Shown piece after piece: positions 30,979 to 40,168 of a stretch of 64,000 nucleotides of DNA. The stretch comes from Microbacterium sp. KUDC0406. Lineage in GTDB: Bacteria > Actinomycetota > Actinomycetes > Actinomycetales > Microbacteriaceae. The position numbers and the translations under genes are program-made. The stretch spans positions 1,612,001 to 1,676,000 of the forward strand of contig NZ_CP091138.1 in the NCBI RefSeq assembly GCF_021582875.1, written 5' to 3'. The notes below the pieces were generated by a model. That model saw only the letters and a program-made list of their open reading frames with translations. It was not told where the DNA came from and did no database searches. How positions within the stretch are numbered: position 1 is the stretch's first letter; each line of letters begins with the position of its first letter.

Positions 30979-32073
30979 CAGGCCCCCGCCCCCGCGACGG
31001 CGTTCACCGCAGCGACGATGCGGTCCAGGTCGTCCTGCGACAGCGACGGATGCACCGGCAGCGAGACGACCTCGCGTGCCGCGCGCTCGGTCTCGGGCAG
31101 GTCCAGACCCGGTGCGTACGGCGCCAGTGAGGGCAGCCGATGATTCGGGATCGGGTAGTACACCCCGCACCTACATTGTGCTCGGCCTTCAGCGCGGCGA
31201 CGAATCCATCCCGGTCCTCCGGAACACGGACCGTGTACTGGTGGTACACGTGCACCGCCCCCTCCGCGACCGGCGGCACGACGACTCCCTGCAGGTTGGC
31301 GTCGAGGAAGGCGGCGTTCTGCTGGCGCTGCGCGGTCCAGGCATCCACCTTCGTCAGCTGCACCCGCCCGATGGCCGCGTGGATGTCCGTCATGCGAGCG
31401 TTGAACCCGACGACCTCGTTCTCGTACTGACGCTCCATGCCCTGGTTGCGCAGCAGCTTCAGCATCCGGGCGATCTCGTCGTCCGCCGCCGACACCATGC
31501 CGCCCTCGCCGCTGGTCATGTTCTTCGTCGGATACAGGCTGAACATCGCGAACTGCCCGAACGTGCCCACCGGACGCCCGTCCAGCGACGCGCCATGAGC
31601 CTGCGCCGCATCCTCGTACAGCGCCACGTCCCGCTCGGCCGCCACGGCCTCCAGCTCCCGCATCCGGGCCGGGTGCCCGTACAGGTGAACCGGCAGGACG
31701 CCCTTCGTCTTCGTCGTGATCGCCGCGGCCACCGCCGCGGGGTCGAGCGAGAACGTCTCCGGCTCGATGTCGACGAACACCGGCGTCGCACCGGTCAGCG
31801 CGACCGAGTTACCCGTCGCGGCGAACGTGAACGACGGCACGATGACCTCATCACCCGGGCCGACATCGGCGGCCAGCAGGCCGAGGTGCAGTCCCGCGGT
31901 GCCACTGTTCACCGCCACAGCAGGACGACCCTGCACGAAATGTGCAGAGAACTCGCTCTCGAAAGCAGCGACCTCAGGGCCCTGCGCGACCATGCCACTG
32001 CGCAGCACCCGATCGACAGCCTCACGCTCCTCATCACCGATGATCGGCTTCGCCGGGGAATGAACTCGCTCAT
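30978..32073 (-). CDS. DegT/DnrJ/EryC1-family sugar aminotransferase (WbpE/WlbC-like, two frame breaks)
   Basis: About 365 aa after correction. PLP enzyme with AVNSGTAGLHLGLLA, PSFTFAATGNSV, VALYEDAAQAHGA, and the Schiff-base lysine in FSLYPTKNMTSGEGGM. The N-terminus reads MSEFIP then breaks at the G4 run 32055-32058 (one base short); a second break is at the C4 run 31163-31166. Both repairs are needed to keep the C-terminus (YYPIPNHRLPSL). Likely transfers an amino group to C3 of the 3-keto UDP-sugar made by the Gfo/Idh enzyme. Confidence 0.85.
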
Positions 32074-32681
32074 GCGCTCTCCTTCGTCAGGACTCCGTCG
32101 TTCTCCGCATAGCGGTCACCGCTCTGCGGGCAGATCCAGCTTCCGGCCCCTTCACCGGCGGTCAGCGGCACGCCGGCCTCGCCGACCCATCCGATGCGCT
32201 TCGCCGGGACGCCGGCGACCAGCGCGTGGGCGGGCACGTCCTTGACGACGACCGAGCCGGCGGCGACGGTCGCCCAGGCGCCGATCGTGACCGGGGCCAC
32301 ACAGGTGGCGCGGGCGCCGATCGCTGCACCCTTCTCGATGATCACGCCGACGGGTTCCCAGTCGTGCGCGCTCTTGAGCGTGCCGTCCGGGTTGATGGCC
32401 CGCGGGTACGTGTCGTTGGTCAGAACCACAGCCGGGCCGATGAAGACGCCGTCGCCGAGCCGGGCGGGCTCGTACACCAGCGCGTAGTTCTGCACCTTGC
32501 AGTTGTCGCCCAGTACGACGCCGGGACCGATGTAGGCGCCGCGTCCGATGATGCAGTTCTCGCCGAGCTGCGCTTGCTCGCGCACCTGCGCGAGGTGCCA
32601 GATGGATGAGCCGTCGCCGACGGCGGCGTCTGCGGAGACATCGGCGGACTCGACGATGCGCACGCGGGAAGGGGTGGTCAC
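32070..32681 (-). CDS. Left-handed beta-helix N-acetyltransferase (WbpD/WlbB-like)
   Basis: 203 aa. Hexapeptide repeats run from about residue 15 to 160 (LGENCIIGRGAYIGPGVVLG, IGAWATVAAGSVVVKDVP), ending LVAGVPAKRIGWVG, then a short cysteine-containing tail. GTG start with a GAGGAG ribosome-binding site 6 nt upstream. Followed by the aminotransferase (ATGA) and dehydrogenase: the acetyltransferase-aminotransferase-dehydrogenase trio makes 2,3-diacetamido-uronic acid nucleotides in Pseudomonas and Bordetella. Substrate here is inferred from that trio. Confidence 0.85.
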   Translation of the reverse strand: MTTPSRVRIVESADVSADAAVGDGSSIWHLAQVREQAQLGENCIIGRGAYIGPGVVLGDNCKVQNYALVYEPARLGDGVFIGPAVVLTNDTYPRAINPDGTLKSAHDWEPVGVIIEKGAAIGARATCVAPVTIGAWATVAAGSVVVKDVPAHALVAGVPAKRIGWVGEAGVPLTAGEGAGSWICPQSGDRYAENDGVLTKESA

Positions 32682-32762
32682 TGAACGCTCCTCGTGATGG
32701 CACCGCCGGATGCGGGACCGAGATCTGGCACTGATTCTATCGTCCGGTGCGTGAGCGACAGC

Positions 32763-33929
32763 TCAACGACCGTAGGCCGCATCGTGGATCACCGCGGCCA
32801 CGCGATCCGCGACGGCGTCGAGCGAGACGGACTTCCGCGCCCACTCCGCGCGCTCCATGCGGCGCTGCTCCGACAGCCCCGAAGCGCGCTCACCAAGCAG
32901 TTGCCGCATGCCTTCGGCCACCGCCTCCGCACGAAACTCGACCGCGCATCCCAACCCGGCCTGTCGAACCAGGTCTCCGCCGGCGGCGGCCCCGGCGAAC
33001 AGCACCGGGGTTCCGACGGCGGCGGCCGCATAGGTCTTCGTCGGCTTGGCGAAGTCGTACCCGATGCCCGGGACGATGCTGACCAATGCTCCGGCCGCGC
33101 CACGGATCCACCGAGCGGACTCCGCAGGGCTGACCACGCCGCCGAACTCGACACGTCCCGGCACGATCCGCTCCGCCAGCTCCCTCAGCTCGGCCTCGAC
33201 GCTGCCCTGCCCGAAGAAGCGGATCTTCACGTCCGACTCCTCGGCGATGAGGGCGAGTGCCTCGATGAACACCGACGGGCGCTGCCACTCCGACATCGTT
33301 CCTGTGTAGACGAAGTAATCGTCGGCAGCCTCGGGCAGGGGAACCTCCGGAGAGAAGACCGATGTGTCGATGCCGTTGCCCACCGTGGCGATACGTGCAG
33401 GATCGGCGCCCAGCGCCTCCAGCCGTTCCGTCACCTCGGACGAGACCGAGATGATCCGGGCGGAGCGGGCGAGCACGAAGCGCTCCATGGCGCGCATCGC
33501 CCACACCACGGGAGCCGCCGCTCCCATCGAGATGACGCCGTCCGTCCAGACGTCCGCAGCGTAATACACGACAGGCCGACGCTTCAGGGCCGACATCGCC
33601 CAGACCACGAGAGCCGTCGTCGGCGGTGACTCCGCGACGGCGACGTCGTAGCGCCCGCGGATCAGCCGGAACGCCAACGGCACGTCGAAGCTGGCGTACT
33701 GCAGGTATCCCCGTACGTTGCCGCCGCTGTCCCGCAGCACCGCTCTGCGGTCCACTCGCACGCCGACGGGATCGGCCAGGCCCGGTGCATGCGCCGGCGG
33801 CACCGTTGTGAGCACACGCACCGCGTCTCCGCTGCGCACCAGCGCCCGCGCGAGGGCGCCGAGGCGGAACGCCCCGGCGCTGACCTCCGGCGGGAAGAGC
33901 CGGGAAGCGATCAGGACCCGGGAGGTCAT
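32763..33929 (-). CDS. Glycosyltransferase family 4
   Basis: 388 aa. ILIASRLFPPEVSAGAFR-type N-terminus (here VLIASRLFPPEVSAGAF), VVYYAADVWTDGVISMG, ISVSSEVTERLEALG, IATVGNGIDTSVFSP, and donor-side FDFAKPTKTYAAAAVGTPVL read as GYDFAKPTKTYAAA. An 81-bp gap, the largest in the 22-gene block, separates it from the acetyltransferase gene downstream. ATGA overlap with DUF2304 upstream. Confidence 0.83.
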   Translation of the reverse strand: MTSRVLIASRLFPPEVSAGAFRLGALARALVRSGDAVRVLTTVPPAHAPGLADPVGVRVDRRAVLRDSGGNVRGYLQYASFDVPLAFRLIRGRYDVAVAESPPTTALVVWAMSALKRRPVVYYAADVWTDGVISMGAAAPVVWAMRAMERFVLARSARIISVSSEVTERLEALGADPARIATVGNGIDTSVFSPEVPLPEAADDYFVYTGTMSEWQRPSVFIEALALIAEESDVKIRFFGQGSVEAELRELAERIVPGRVEFGGVVSPAESARWIRGAAGALVSIVPGIGYDFAKPTKTYAAAAVGTPVLFAGAAAGGDLVRQAGLGCAVEFRAEAVAEGMRQLLGERASGLSEQRRMERAEWARKSVSLDAVADRVAAVIHDAAYGR

Positions 33930-34333
33930 CGCCCGCCCTCGGGATCACCGGACGGACCGACGGAGTCGTCCTCGGCGGCACGCTGCTCGAGCACGCGCAG
34001 CCGCTCGGCTTGGAAGGCCGACTGCTCGGCGAGCGCCCGGAGCTTCTCCTCGATCCGGGTGAGCTCCGCGCCGTACTGCAGGCTCACGAGGAACAGCAGG
34101 CCGATGGCGACGAAGAAGACGAGGTTGACCGGTACGACGATCCCGAGCAGCGAGGCAGCCCAGCCGAGCGTCTGCGGGAACACGGCGATGATCAGCGCGA
34201 GGATCCCTCCGACGAACCACCACACGGCATGCCGCTCGCGCAGCGTACCGCGCCGCATGAGCTCGATGATGGCGATCAGCGCGAGCACTGCCGCGACGAT
34301 GCCGAACGCATAGGTGATCGGGTTGAGCATCAT
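33926..34333 (-). CDS. DUF2304 membrane protein
   Basis: 135 aa, three membrane helices (YAFGIVAAVLALIAIIEL; VWWFVGGILALIIAVFP; LVFFVAIGLLFLVSLQY) then an amphipathic, probably coiled-coil tail (LTRIEEKLRALAEQSAFQAERLR is its core). DUF2304 proteins are usually paired with GT2 polyprenyl-phosphate glycosyltransferases, as here, perhaps as a membrane anchor. The start ATG overlaps the GT2 stop; a second in-frame ATG follows immediately. Confidence 0.82.
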   Translation of the reverse strand: MMLNPITYAFGIVAAVLALIAIIELMRRGTLRERHAVWWFVGGILALIIAVFPQTLGWAASLLGIVVPVNLVFFVAIGLLFLVSLQYGAELTRIEEKLRALAEQSAFQAERLRVLEQRAAEDDSVGPSGDPEGGR

Positions 34334-35052
34334 GCCTCCGATCCGGTTCTCGGCCTGATCATGGCCAGCCCGAAGGCGGCGCAGGCGCGGACGAGGTACA
34401 CGGCCGCCCGGACCGGACGGTGCGACGGCGCGCCGGCCTGGCGTTCCCGCATCACGACGGGCACCTGGCGCACGGTCATGCCGGAGCGCGCGGCGATCAC
34501 GAGGGCCTCGACGGTGTCGCCGAGATACTCCGCCGGGAAGTTGTCGGCGAACAGCGCCACAGCGCGCGGGCCCGCCGCCTTGAAGCCGCTCGTGACGTCT
34601 GTCAGACGCGTCTTCGCGACTCTGCTGAGCACCGTGGCGAGGATACGCATGGCCCAGCGCCGCGGTCCGCGCACTCCGTAGTCGCCGATTCCGGCGAAGC
34701 GCGCCCCGATGACGAGGTCGGCGCTGTCCAGCGCACGTATCAGCTCAGGGATCTGCACAGGGTCGTGCTGTCCGTCGGCGTCGACCTGCACCACGACGTC
34801 GAAGCCGCGAGTCCTGGCGAAGCGGAATGCCGCCCGCATCGCGCCGCCCACGCCCAGGTTGAACGGCAGGGACAGCACGGTGGCCCCGGCCGCCCTCGCG
34901 CGGTCGGCCGTCGCATCGCTGGAGCCGTCGTCGATCACGACACAGCTGCTCCCCGGAAGAGCACGGCGCACCGCGCGGACCACGTCCGCGACGGAATCCT
35001 CCTCGTTCAGCGCCGGGATGGCGACGAGAACAGACTGATCAACCGGACGCAT
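34330..35052 (-). CDS. GT2 polyprenyl-phosphate sugar transferase (dolichol-P-mannose synthase-like)
   Basis: 240 aa, single GT-A domain: VLVAIPALNEEDSVADVV, CVVIDDGSSDAT, LPFNLGVGGAMRAAF, and the metal site VVQVDADGQHDP. This layout matches enzymes that load one sugar onto polyprenyl phosphate at the cytoplasmic face. Start placed at MRPVDQSVLVAIP; earlier methionines add unconserved residues. With DUF2304 and the adjacent GT-C-like DUF6541 protein it forms a plausible extracytoplasmic glycosylation module. Confidence 0.84.
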   Translation of the reverse strand: MRPVDQSVLVAIPALNEEDSVADVVRAVRRALPGSSCVVIDDGSSDATADRARAAGATVLSLPFNLGVGGAMRAAFRFARTRGFDVVVQVDADGQHDPVQIPELIRALDSADLVIGARFAGIGDYGVRGPRRWAMRILATVLSRVAKTRLTDVTSGFKAAGPRAVALFADNFPAEYLGDTVEALVIAARSGMTVRQVPVVMRERQAGAPSHRPVRAAVYLVRACAAFGLAMIRPRTGSEA

Positions 35053-35084
35053 CGACTCTGATCCTAGCCATCCGGCCGAAGAGC

Positions 35085-37013
35085 TCACTGAGCGCACGCC
35101 GTGATCCGCCACAGCGACGCGTCCCCCACCCCGGTAACGCGCTCGAAGCCAGGCTGGCCGGCGAAGTCCGTCATGCCGGGCATGATGTATCGCCCCGGCT
35201 CGTCCTCCCCTGGGCCGAAGTCGAGCACGTACGCCGGATCACCGTAGGCGCGCAGCGCCTCGCACACAGCAGGATCGGTGGCCCCGTCCCGCAGTCCCTC
35301 CGCGAGCACCTGCCAGGGACCGCTCGACGGCGGAGCCCAGGTGCGCGGATACACGTCGACTCCGCTGAAGAAGTACCCGAATCCCATGCCCGTGCTCGGA
35401 TTGCCGATCACCCTCGCACCGGGCTCGACGTACTCGTCGAGCTTCTCGAGCAGCGCCCGCTCATCGATGCTGAGGTAGCTCTCCGCGGTCACGTCGTACC
35501 GGGACTCGTCGTCGAACCCGCCGGTGCGGAAGTTCGGCATCGCCACGGGGCGGAGCAGAACGACGACGAGCATGAACACGGTCGTCGCGACCAACCCGAG
35601 GACCGCCCATCGCGCGCCGTCAGCGTCCTTCTTGAGCAGGCGTGCTGCACCGCGGACGATCGCGTCGGCGCCAAGCGCCGCGAGCGGGATGACCACCACG
35701 GGGGCCAGCGCGGCTATCCGGTACGGGTCGGCGTACCAGGCGCCGAGGATGTCGATGCGGAAGACGTCCCGACCCGCCGAGGCGACGAGCACGTACAGCG
35801 CCGAGACGCCCAGCCAGGAGACGGCGAACCAGCGCAGCGGCGCACGGCGCACGGCGACGATGAGGCCGACGATCATGAGTGTGCTCACGCCGAAGGCGAA
35901 GGGGATGCCGACCTGACCGTTGAGCAGCACGTCGACGACGGCGGCGCTCTTCCCGCGGAACGGCGGCCAGTGCGAGCCGCTCGTGCCCTGGGCGAGATAC
36001 CACCAGACGCCGCCGAAGACGACCCAGATCCCGACCAGCACAGCGATCGCCCATCCTCGGCCGACGGGGGCACCGGCGCGGAGCATACGGAATGTCAGCC
36101 ACACCAGGCTGATGGCGGCCCAGGGAAGGAACGCCGCAGGCTGGGAGAGCAGCAGAGACCCCGCCGCGACCAGGACGAGCAGCGCGCCCCGCGCGGCATC
36201 CCGCCACACCCCTCTGCCCCCGCGCAAGACTGGCAGAGAGGCCACCAGTGCGACACCCGCCGGGATGAGCGCGGTCGACAGGGCGTTCGGGAACAGCACA
36301 CCCCACTGGAACATCAGCAGCGGGAAGGTCTGCAGCGCCCCTGAGAGCACCGCCGCGTACGCGGTGACGGTCGCAGAGCCTGTGAGGACACGCGCGAGCC
36401 AGGCGATCCCGAGCGGCCACATCACGGCGCCGATCACCAGAGTCAGGATGTTCGCGGCCACCGGGATGGTCGTGCCGCTCATCATCACGATCAGTGAGAC
36501 GACGCCGTGCCAGGCGGCCGGGTAGAAGCTGTGGCCCCCGATCACCGCATTGACGTGCAGTGACGAGGCGTCGGCGGTCTCCAGGATGTACCGCACCGCG
36601 TTCAGGTGGAACACGTCGTCGTTGGTCTGCGAGATCCCCGCCGGATCGTGGATGTAGCCGATCAGCCGCCAGGCGGAGAACAGGACACCGGCGGCGAGGG
36701 CGACGGGGAGCAGCCATCGATGCGGCTCCCTGGTCCGCGTCGGCATCCGGTTCCCGAGCATCCATCCCAGCGCGGCGGCGAGCAGAATCACCGCGAGGCT
36801 GCCGACGCCCCAGCTCAGTGGCGACCATGGCACGCCGATCATGCCGAAGATCAGCGCGAGGACCGCTGTCGAGGCGACGGAGAAGACCGGGGCGAAGGCG
36901 AGGAGCGCAAGTCCGCGCAGGCCCGCGGCGAGCATCGCGAGCACGCCGGGTACGAACACGACGAACAGCGCGGTGAGGAGCACCGGGGTCTGCAGCATCC
37001 AGGCGCCGATCAT
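35085..37013 (-). CDS. DUF6541 multi-spanning membrane protein, GT-C-like
   Basis: 642 aa with about 13 hydrophobic segments and a C-terminal soluble domain of about 150 residues. After the fourth membrane segment an extracytoplasmic loop reads ISQTNDDVFHLNAVRYIL; an acidic pair in the first large loop is the catalytic-type position of GT-C enzymes that use polyprenyl-phosphate sugars. The function of DUF6541 is not established. Overlaps the Wzt stop by ATGA and precedes the GT2 gene by 32 bp. Confidence 0.75.
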   Translation of the reverse strand: MIGAWMLQTPVLLTALFVVFVPGVLAMLAAGLRGLALLAFAPVFSVASTAVLALIFGMIGVPWSPLSWGVGSLAVILLAAALGWMLGNRMPTRTREPHRWLLPVALAAGVLFSAWRLIGYIHDPAGISQTNDDVFHLNAVRYILETADASSLHVNAVIGGHSFYPAAWHGVVSLIVMMSGTTIPVAANILTLVIGAVMWPLGIAWLARVLTGSATVTAYAAVLSGALQTFPLLMFQWGVLFPNALSTALIPAGVALVASLPVLRGGRGVWRDAARGALLVLVAAGSLLLSQPAAFLPWAAISLVWLTFRMLRAGAPVGRGWAIAVLVGIWVVFGGVWWYLAQGTSGSHWPPFRGKSAAVVDVLLNGQVGIPFAFGVSTLMIVGLIVAVRRAPLRWFAVSWLGVSALYVLVASAGRDVFRIDILGAWYADPYRIAALAPVVVIPLAALGADAIVRGAARLLKKDADGARWAVLGLVATTVFMLVVVLLRPVAMPNFRTGGFDDESRYDVTAESYLSIDERALLEKLDEYVEPGARVIGNPSTGMGFGYFFSGVDVYPRTWAPPSSGPWQVLAEGLRDGATDPAVCEALRAYGDPAYVLDFGPGEDEPGRYIMPGMTDFAGQPGFERVTGVGDASLWRITACAQ

Positions 37014-37747
37014 GCGTCCACCAGCTCGATCGCCCCCTCGACGCCGCCGTCGTAGACGACCTCGCCCTTCGAGATCACCACGCCGCGGGTGCACAGCTGG
37101 CGCACCATCTCCATGTCGTGGCTGACGACCACCAGGGTCTTACCCGCCGCGATGAGCTCCTCGAACTTCAGTCGGCACTTCTCCCGGAAGGGGGCGTCGC
37201 CGACCGAGAGGATCTCGTCGACCAGCAGCACGTCGAGCTCGACGTGGATCGCGACCGAGAAGGCGAGGCGCATGAACATGCCCGAGGAATAGTGCTTCAC
37301 CTCCTGGTCGATGAACTGCTCGATCTCGCTGAACGCGACGATCTCGTCGTACCGCGCTTCGATCTCATGGCGCTTCATGCCGAGGATCGCGGCGTTCAGG
37401 AACACGTTCTCGCGGCCGGAGAGTTCGGGGTGGAATCCCGCGCCCACTTCGATCAGCCCGGCGACGCGACCGCGGGTGAGCACCTGCCCGTCGTCCGGTT
37501 CCATGACCCCCGAGACCAGCTTGAGGAGAGTGGACTTGCCGGAGCCGTTCATCCCGAGGACGGCGACGGATTCGCCCTCGCCGATCACGAGATCGATGCC
37601 CTTGAGCGCCTCGAAGACGCTGGTCGTCTTGCGGCGCCGGATCCACGCCACCACGGTGTCCTTCAGCGAGAACGCGTGATTGAGCAGGAACGTCTTGCGG
37701 ACGCCGTCGATGATGATGCTGGGCTTCACAGCCGTCTGAGCGCTCAT
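37010..37747 (-). CDS. ABC polysaccharide exporter ATPase, second system (Wzt/TagH-like)
   Basis: 245 aa. Walker A GMNGSGKST, signature HYSSGMFMRLAFSVA, Walker B VLLVDEILSVGD, H-loop VSHDMEMV. N-terminal IIDGVRKTFLLNHAFSLKD and the helical-domain pattern FHPELSGRENVFLNAA place it with O-antigen/teichoic exporters. Like the first system it has no C-terminal carbohydrate-binding domain. It differs enough from the ATPase at 19 kb to indicate a separate cargo. ATGA overlaps on both sides. Confidence 0.9.
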   Translation of the reverse strand: MSAQTAVKPSIIIDGVRKTFLLNHAFSLKDTVVAWIRRRKTTSVFEALKGIDLVIGEGESVAVLGMNGSGKSTLLKLVSGVMEPDDGQVLTRGRVAGLIEVGAGFHPELSGRENVFLNAAILGMKRHEIEARYDEIVAFSEIEQFIDQEVKHYSSGMFMRLAFSVAIHVELDVLLVDEILSVGDAPFREKCRLKFEELIAAGKTLVVVSHDMEMVRQLCTRGVVISKGEVVYDGGVEGAIELVDA

Positions 37748-38667
37748 AGATCCTGGGCGAACCTTCCCTCGAGGCGGCGGAAGACGAGCTGCCCGAGCAG
37801 CAGGGTGATCACCGCGATCAGGAAGGTCCAGAGAGTGTTCCATGCCAGACCGGGAGGCAACGGGATCATCCCGTCCAGCCCCACGGATGCAGGGCGCCAG
37901 AAGGCGTAGTGGAACAGCTCGACCCCCTGGGTGATCGGATTGAGCATGTACAGCTCGACGACCCAGGACGGCCAGTGCAGCTTGTCGACGACGGCGGTCT
38001 GCACCATCGTCCAGGAATACAGCACCGGAGACGCCCAGGTCGCGAGCAGCAGCATGAGCTCGACGATGTTCTCGGCGTCGCGGTAGCGCACGTTCAGGGC
38101 GCCGAAGAACAGACCGAGTCCGAGCGAGAACAGCATGACGATGATCATCCCGGCGAAGATCGCACCGATCGCGAGCAGTGGCACATGCGTGATCCAGCCC
38201 ATGAGCAGGCAGACCAGCAGCAGCAGGCCGACCTGGGGCAGAAAGTGCACGAAGGCGACGATGATCGCCGACACCGCGAACAGCTGACGCGGGAGGAACA
38301 CCTTGCGGACCAACGGAGCATTGCCCACGATCGAGGTCGTCGCGTTCTTGAACCCCTCCGAGAAGAGGTTGATCATGACGATGCCCGAGAACAGGTACAC
38401 CGCGTAGTTCGGGACCCTGTTCATATTGAGGAACAGTCCGAGCACCACCCAGAACACCAGGAACTGCGCAGCGGGACGCACGTACGACCAGGTCCACCCC
38501 AGCACGGAGTTGCGGTACCGGGTGGTCACACCGGTGCGCACCAGGAGGCGCAGCAGATAGCGCCAGCGCACCACATCGATCAGTCCGTGGCTCTGGCCCG
38601 GGATGTCGAATTCGGAGCGCGGGACGACGGCGAAAAGTTCTCGGGTGTCGGTCACGGTCCCACTCAC
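37744..38667 (-). CDS. ABC polysaccharide exporter permease, second system (Wzm/TagG-like)
   Basis: 307-aa ABC-2 permease: N-terminal YLLRLLVRTGVTTRYRNSVLGWTWSYVRP, six helices, and YMLNPITQGVELF before the last pair. GTG start; a second GTG twelve bases on (VTDTRELF) is an alternative. Placed 34 bp after the candidate nonulosonate transferase, so the exported polymer probably carries that sugar. Confidence 0.88.
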   Translation of the reverse strand: MSGTVTDTRELFAVVPRSEFDIPGQSHGLIDVVRWRYLLRLLVRTGVTTRYRNSVLGWTWSYVRPAAQFLVFWVVLGLFLNMNRVPNYAVYLFSGIVMINLFSEGFKNATTSIVGNAPLVRKVFLPRQLFAVSAIIVAFVHFLPQVGLLLLVCLLMGWITHVPLLAIGAIFAGMIIVMLFSLGLGLFFGALNVRYRDAENIVELMLLLATWASPVLYSWTMVQTAVVDKLHWPSWVVELYMLNPITQGVELFHYAFWRPASVGLDGMIPLPPGLAWNTLWTFLIAVITLLLGQLVFRRLEGRFAQDL

Positions 38668-38701
38668 TCGGCGGCGACGACCGGTGCCGTCGCGGACGTC
38701 A

Positions 38702-40168
38702 TCATCCTATGGCACCGTTCTGAGAGCCCGAGAGACGCGCGTCCAGCCAGGATGCGAACCTCTCGCGCGGGTTCGGAGCCCAGATGTCGGGTTCGGACGA
38801 GGCCGTCGAGGTGTTCCGCTCCGGCAGTGTGCGCACGCGCGCAGCCGCCTCCGACGCATCGCCGATCCGTACGCCGAACGCATCGCCGATGACGTTCTCC
38901 GCGAAGGCGCTGTCCCGGGCGATGACCTCGCACCCGAACGCGCTTGCCTCAAAGAGGACCGTACTGGCCACACCGATGACGACGGCCGATTGCTTGAGTG
39001 ACTCGTAGACGTCGGGGGCCTCGTCGATCATCACCCCCGCAGCGGCGGAGATGCGGGGGTATCTGCTGTTCGTCGCGGCTCGCTCACCGGGGTGCGGCCG
39101 GAACAAGATCGACCACTCGGCTCCGAGCGCGGCACGGAGCCCGATCACGAACTCGTCGGTCTTCTCCGGTTCAGCACGCGACGAGACGACGAGGATCTGC
39201 TGCGGACGCGCACCGGAGGCAGCCGCGATCTGCCTCTCCAGATGCGGCTTGCCGATCGCTGTCACCTGCCCCGGGTGACGGATCGAGTCCGACCAGAACG
39301 TTCCGAAGGTCAGCACCTCGTCCGGCAGCGTCCGCCTCAGCTCCGGCGCGTCGAACGCGCGTCCGTAGTTGTATGCGGCGTGCGACGGGCCGATCCACCC
39401 GTGCTGCGGCTCGACCACATAGGCCCCGGCGTCCTTGAAGAGCCCTACCGTCTCTCCGTGATAGGTGTAGGAGCCGTTGTCGTAGAACACGATGCGCGGA
39501 CGCATGCGTTCGAGCATCCGTTCCAGCTCCGCGCGCTGATGTGGGCGCTGCTGCTCTTCTCGGACGACTCCCGCTCCGATCCGGGAGAACGTCTCGGCGG
39601 GCACCTCCAGCAGGCGTGCGAACTCGGAGAACAGCCGATCCATCTCGGCGCTGAACCCCGACGGCAGCGAGCTGCCCCTCGCCCGCCACCGGGCCCGCGC
39701 GATGGCAGGCTCCATGCTCAGCGTCGGACGGAAGACGGGCCGTCCGAGAGCGGACGGCAGCGGCCTGACCTGGACGACGACCGCATCGGGCGCAGCCGCG
39801 GCGAAGTCGTCGACCAGCCAGTTGCGCGCCAGCCCGTCCTCGGCGGCGAGCGTGCCGCCCGCGACGTAGAAGCACACTTCATGGGGTCGTGCCCGGCGGA
39901 CCGCATCCCATCCACTGGGAAGGAACCCTCTCGCAACGCGCTTGAGCTCCTTCGCACGGGTCCACTCGCTCGCCGAGGACACCTCCACGCTGCCCGTCTG
40001 CTGCGCGGACATCGCCCAGAACATCTGCATCCTGGCCCGTGCCCAGAACGGCACCGTCATGCCCGGAAGCACGTCGAGCAGGACGTCGGGAGCTCTGTCC
40101 TCGAGATCGAGGAACGTCCGCATCGTCGCCGAGGTCCTGGCGTCGATGTCGCCCGTGCCTGTGCTCAC
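38702..40168 (-). CDS. Putative capsule/nonulosonate glycosyltransferase with HP motif
   Basis: 488 aa, no membrane segment. The N-terminal half carries FYVAGGTLAAEDGLARNW; the C-terminal half has VVEPQHGWIGPSHAAYNYG, ILVVSSRAEPEKTDEFV, LFRPHPGERAATNSRYP and ASTVLFEASAFGCEVI. An HP pair followed by a downstream Ser/Thr-rich motif is the pattern of bacterial sialyltransferase and Kdo-transferase GT-B enzymes. It overlaps the CMP-sugar synthetase start/stop (GTGA), the best place for the enzyme that uses its product. No close family was recognised, so a nonulosonic acid transferase role is inference. Confidence 0.65.
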   Translation of the reverse strand: MSTGTGDIDARTSATMRTFLDLEDRAPDVLLDVLPGMTVPFWARARMQMFWAMSAQQTGSVEVSSASEWTRAKELKRVARGFLPSGWDAVRRARPHEVCFYVAGGTLAAEDGLARNWLVDDFAAAAPDAVVVQVRPLPSALGRPVFRPTLSMEPAIARARWRARGSSLPSGFSAEMDRLFSEFARLLEVPAETFSRIGAGVVREEQQRPHQRAELERMLERMRPRIVFYDNGSYTYHGETVGLFKDAGAYVVEPQHGWIGPSHAAYNYGRAFDAPELRRTLPDEVLTFGTFWSDSIRHPGQVTAIGKPHLERQIAAASGARPQQILVVSSRAEPEKTDEFVIGLRAALGAEWSILFRPHPGERAATNSRYPRISAAAGVMIDEAPDVYESLKQSAVVIGVASTVLFEASAFGCEVIARDSAFAENVIGDAFGVRIGDASEAAARVRTLPERNTSTASSEPDIWAPNPRERFASWLDARLSGSQNGAIG

